DNA from: Porodaedalea pini
Lineage: Eukaryota; Basidiomycota; Agaricomycetes; Hymenochaetales; Hymenochaetaceae
NCBI GenBank assembly: GCA_002794775.1
Contig: NBAY01000054.1
Coordinates: 241,981-305,980 of the forward strand
Length of the DNA: 64,000 nt
Direction of reading: 5' to 3'
A program made the position numbers and the translations under genes. Positions 58,361 through 64,000 of this stretch are shown in pieces. The notes below the pieces were generated by a model. It saw only the letters and a list, made by a program, of their open reading frames with translations. It ran no database searches and was not told the origin of the DNA. Positions within the stretch are counted from its first letter, which is position 1. Every line of letters begins with the position of its first letter.

Positions 58361-58555
58361 GTGCGGTTCAACTTCCCTCACCCTGTTCACACAGCACGCG
58401 TTCCTCGCCTCTTCCTCCTGCCCCCCTTGACGATCCACGCTCTTCAACATCGACGTCAGCCGTTTTCCCATCCGCCCTTCTCATTGAGTACTTCGGCGAA
58501 CGCGACGCAACCGTTGTGTCCGAGAAGGATCTCGTTCCGATCAAAACATTCGCAG
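58361..58555 (+). pseudogene. Junction module plus PWWP-like fragment, right arm
   Basis: Bases 58361-58455 (AACTTCCCTCACCCTGTTC onward) are homologous to 41205-41302 and 41670-41760 in the Pack-type element. The following frame gives EYFGERDATVVSEKDLVPIK, resembling the core of a PWWP/Tudor-like chromatin-binding domain. Short and uncertain. Its presence in both the arms and the Pack-type element links the two structures. Confidence 0.42.
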
Positions 58556-59448
58556 CGACCTCTTCTCACGCATCGACTCCACCTGTCCTTCGACGCTCAC
58601 AGATGCTCGTCAACGCCCAGAGCCAGAGAGCCCGCCGCAGCGAATATGGCCATCGTCCACGCACCGCGCCATCCCCACCCCCATCCGCATCAGCATTCGA
58701 TATCATCATCGAGTGCCAGCTCGAACCACTCGCCCTTCCGCCGCGTGGTGCGACGTACGCCCCCCTCCACCTGCGAAATCGTCTTCTGTGTCCGCCGCTG
58801 CCGCAGCGACTACCTCGAGTTTTGTAAGCATCCCCCCTCTTTCCCCCCGATCTCTGATACTTGAGTGATGAGCGGCTGTTGATCGCTGTCTTTTTCTCTA
58901 TCACGTTTTTTTCCTCCGACTGCGCCGAAAACGTTCGACAAAAAAAACAGTCATCGGCAGTCCCGCGCGCACACCACTCACACCACCCCACGCCGGCAGC
59001 ACCCCCACCGGCAATCGACACTTACTACGGGCACGAAGACACCAGCAAGCTCTGCGCGCGCTTCGTCAGCCATACCTTCAACTGCCCCGAGATCCTTCCT
59101 CCGTCGTCCTCCACCTCTTCCACATCGTCCTCGACCGCAGTCGTCTCGCGTTCCCCGCTACCGCAACAGCAGGATCAGGAGGGGCACCAGTGATACCGAA
59201 TATGCTTGCGCACTTCGTCGCATACGCGTTGCATCGCACTCGCCTCGCCGTTCATGCACGAGACGTAGCGTCCTGCAGTCGGCGCTCTGCTACATCGGGG
59301 TGGTGCGAGGGAAGGTGACGGGGCTCGCGGAGAAGAAGCTCAGCACGGGAGTGAGGGGCGAGCCGGCGAACTGACTTTTTAACGAAGAACGTTCAAACGT
59401 GAGCTACCACTGAGTCAGAATCGGTCACAGACAACGGCAGGTGAACAA
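58556..59448. other. G+C-rich unassigned DNA between PWWP-like fragment and XPB, right arm
   Basis: Mirror of 54873-55765. A plus-strand Pro/Ser-rich frame and a short VTGLAEKKLSTGVRGEPAN stretch near 59320 are protein-like but unassigned. Length differs from the mirror in two homopolymers (A8 versus T7 near 58940, C4 versus G5 near 59155). Confidence 0.35.
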
Positions 59449-62258
<2,810 letters not shown>

Positions 62259-62800
62259 GTTTGCACTACATGGCAACTGAGCATCTTGAGTGTGCAATTG
62301 AGAAGATACAGAGCACTATTGAGGAGCAGGGCAGCAACCTCATCATCAAAATGAAATGAAAGCAGGTTTTATGCATGCAACTACTTTATTATTCTACCTT
62401 GTACCAGCCATTTGGCTTGTACAGCTCAAGGTGATGCCTGAGATGGATGAGGCAGAGCTATCACAGCTTACGGTGAAATGCAGCAAAGAGCCACCAATGT
62501 GTCAGACCCAGTTGTGTAGTATGTGCAGGTGCCCTCCACAGGTGGTCTTGAGAATAGGCCTTGTGAAACAGTTGCTTTGACATTGTGATATAAGCAGTTG
62601 GGTTAGCCTCTTAGAGGATGCATGAGTCAAGACCACCTGCCACCAGTTGAAAGCAAGGCAGTGACATAAGAGTCTAGAATGAAAGATTGAGAAATTCTCT
62701 GTAGAATTACCAAGGCTTCTATTCTAGACATATTCTAATTTTCATGACATAATGATTTCTATTTCAAAAATAAAATAAAAAAGATTCCTGGGCAGGAATA
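62259..62800. other. Unrecognised arm DNA, right
   Basis: Mirror of 51521-52062. It differs from the left arm by small indels near 62610-62650. Confidence 0.4.
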
Positions 62801-62804
62801 AAAA

Positions 62805-63570
62805 GGAGACCCAACTGAGCACTTCCAAATATTGGGCACTTCCTGAGCACCCAATAGTTGGGCACTCTTAAATAGTTGGGCACTCCCAAATAGTTGGGCG
62901 CTCCTAATTGGGCACTCCCAAATAGTTGGGCACTCCCAATAGTTGGGCACTCCCAATAGTTGGGCACTCCCATTGGGCAATAGTTGGGCACTCCCAATAG
63001 TTGGGCACTCCCAATAGTTGGGCACTCCCAATAGTTGGGCACTCCCAATAGTTGGGCACTCCCAATAGTTGGGCACTCCCAATAGTTGGGCACTCCCAAT
63101 AGTTGGGCACTCCCAATAGTTGGGCACTCCCAATATTGGGCACTCCCAATAGTTGGGCACTCCCAATAGTTGGGCACTCCCAATAGTTGGGCACTCCCAA
63201 TAGTTGGGCACTCCCAATAGTTGGGCACTCCCAATAGTTGGGCACTCCCAATAGTTGGGCACTCCCAATTGGGCACTCCCAAATAGTTGGGGCACTCCCA
63301 ATAGTTGGGCATCCAATTCCCAAATATGCTCCTAATTGGGCACTCCCAAATAGTTGGGTGCTCCCAATTGGGCACTCCCAAATAGTTGGGTGCTCCCAAT
63401 TGGGCACTCCCAAATAGTTGGGCACCCAATTGGGCACTCCCAAATAGTTGGGCACTCCCAATTGGGCACTCCCAAATAGTTGGGCACTCCCAAATAGTTG
63501 GGCACTCCCAATTGGGTGCTCCAATTGGGCACTCCCAACTGGGTACTTCCAACTGGGCACTCCCAACTGG
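62805..63570. repeat. Minisatellite, 17-bp units, right arm
   Basis: Inverted counterpart of 50702-51520, about 50 bp shorter, with irregular units (for example a missing TAG near 63134 and a garbled stretch near 63310-63330). The irregularities are mostly single or few-base losses. Confidence 0.93.
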
Positions 63571-64000
63571 CCATAAACTAGTTTTCTAGGCTCACTAAAT
63601 CAAACTTCTCTGTCTCACTCAGTAATACCTAGTCTCAGAAGAATATACAATATTATTATCATATACAGTTCTAGTTATAAACTTGAGAATGCAGTCTCTA
63701 TACTGTCACACTTGTCTCTAAAGCATCAGTCAAATTTTATGAACATTAAATGTTGTACCTGATATTTGAGCACAGGTCAAGCTTAGCTATTTTTTTGGAC
63801 CTCAGATCTATTTTTTTTTCTTGTTCTCTTCAGTTTTGCACTCTGCACTGTACTGTATATAGTATAATCATATTTAAAACTTCTAGCTCAAAGTACAGTC
63901 TGTATTACAAGCCCTATGATATGGTATAGAAGATTATATATTATATCATATATACAGGTGGTTCTGAAAAGTGTTCAGCCCCTCCCCATTTTTGGAACGA
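63571..64000. other. A+T-rich arm end and MITE terminus
   Basis: Mirror of 50273-50701, ending inside the MITE TIR (ACAGGTGGTTCTGAAAAGTG near 63955). One base is missing relative to the left arm at the last few positions (TTGGAACGA versus the mirror of TCGGTTCC). Confidence 0.8.

Overview
The window reads as a transposon-packed, gene-poor stretch of a basidiomycete (probably agaricomycete) genome. This is inferred from introns of about 50 bp in every conserved gene fragment, a chromodomain Ty3/gypsy element, a Ty1/copia element, and a Helitron whose Rep protein carries the N-terminal extension usual in mushroom-forming fungi. I found no convincing intact host gene. Almost everything recognisable is a mobile element or a broken piece of a conserved eukaryotic gene.

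Layout. 1-1863: unassigned DNA and a decayed coiled-coil gene. 1864-7867: a complete copia element with 288-bp LTRs and a single in-frame TGA. 7868-10440: a decayed PMCA-type Ca2+ ATPase with a foldback element in an intron. 10675-16405 (minus strand): an F-box pseudogene followed by a mosaic of PMCA, Argonaute, RPB1 and PRP8 fragments. About 16930-26605: a Helitron (Rep, PIF1-like helicase, C-terminal USP-like peptidase) broken by three TA-targeted foldback elements, two of them nested. 26831-32295 (minus): a second, less decayed PRP8/RPB1/Ser-rich mosaic. 32302-32589: a solo copia LTR with a perfect target duplication.

33522-45153 (minus): a complete chromodomain gypsy element with 444-bp LTRs and a CCTCT target duplication. 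It splits a small host-type gene. Its 5' LTR is split in turn by a 5.35-kb TIR element (39466-44817) that carries intron-containing fragments of prolyl-tRNA synthetase (twice), TRAPPC11, eIF4G and a PWWP-like gene. This looks like a Pack-type gene-capturing transposon. 45154-50321: an unassigned stretch, a decayed Tc1/mariner, a minisatellite and two MITEs. 50273-64000: a palindrome with arms of about 6.7 kb around a 314-bp spacer. Each arm holds an XPB/SSL2 (TFIIH helicase) pseudogene, eS6 and PWWP-like fragments, and a long minisatellite built on CCCAATTGGG.

Two processes explain most of the region. The first is DNA-level (intron-retaining) capture and duplication of host gene fragments. 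The second is decay by C-to-T change: many premature stops are TGA where family conservation predicts arginine CGA, and LTR pairs differ only by transitions. The palindrome may be biological or a long-read assembly artefact; several arm differences are homopolymer-length changes, which favours caution.
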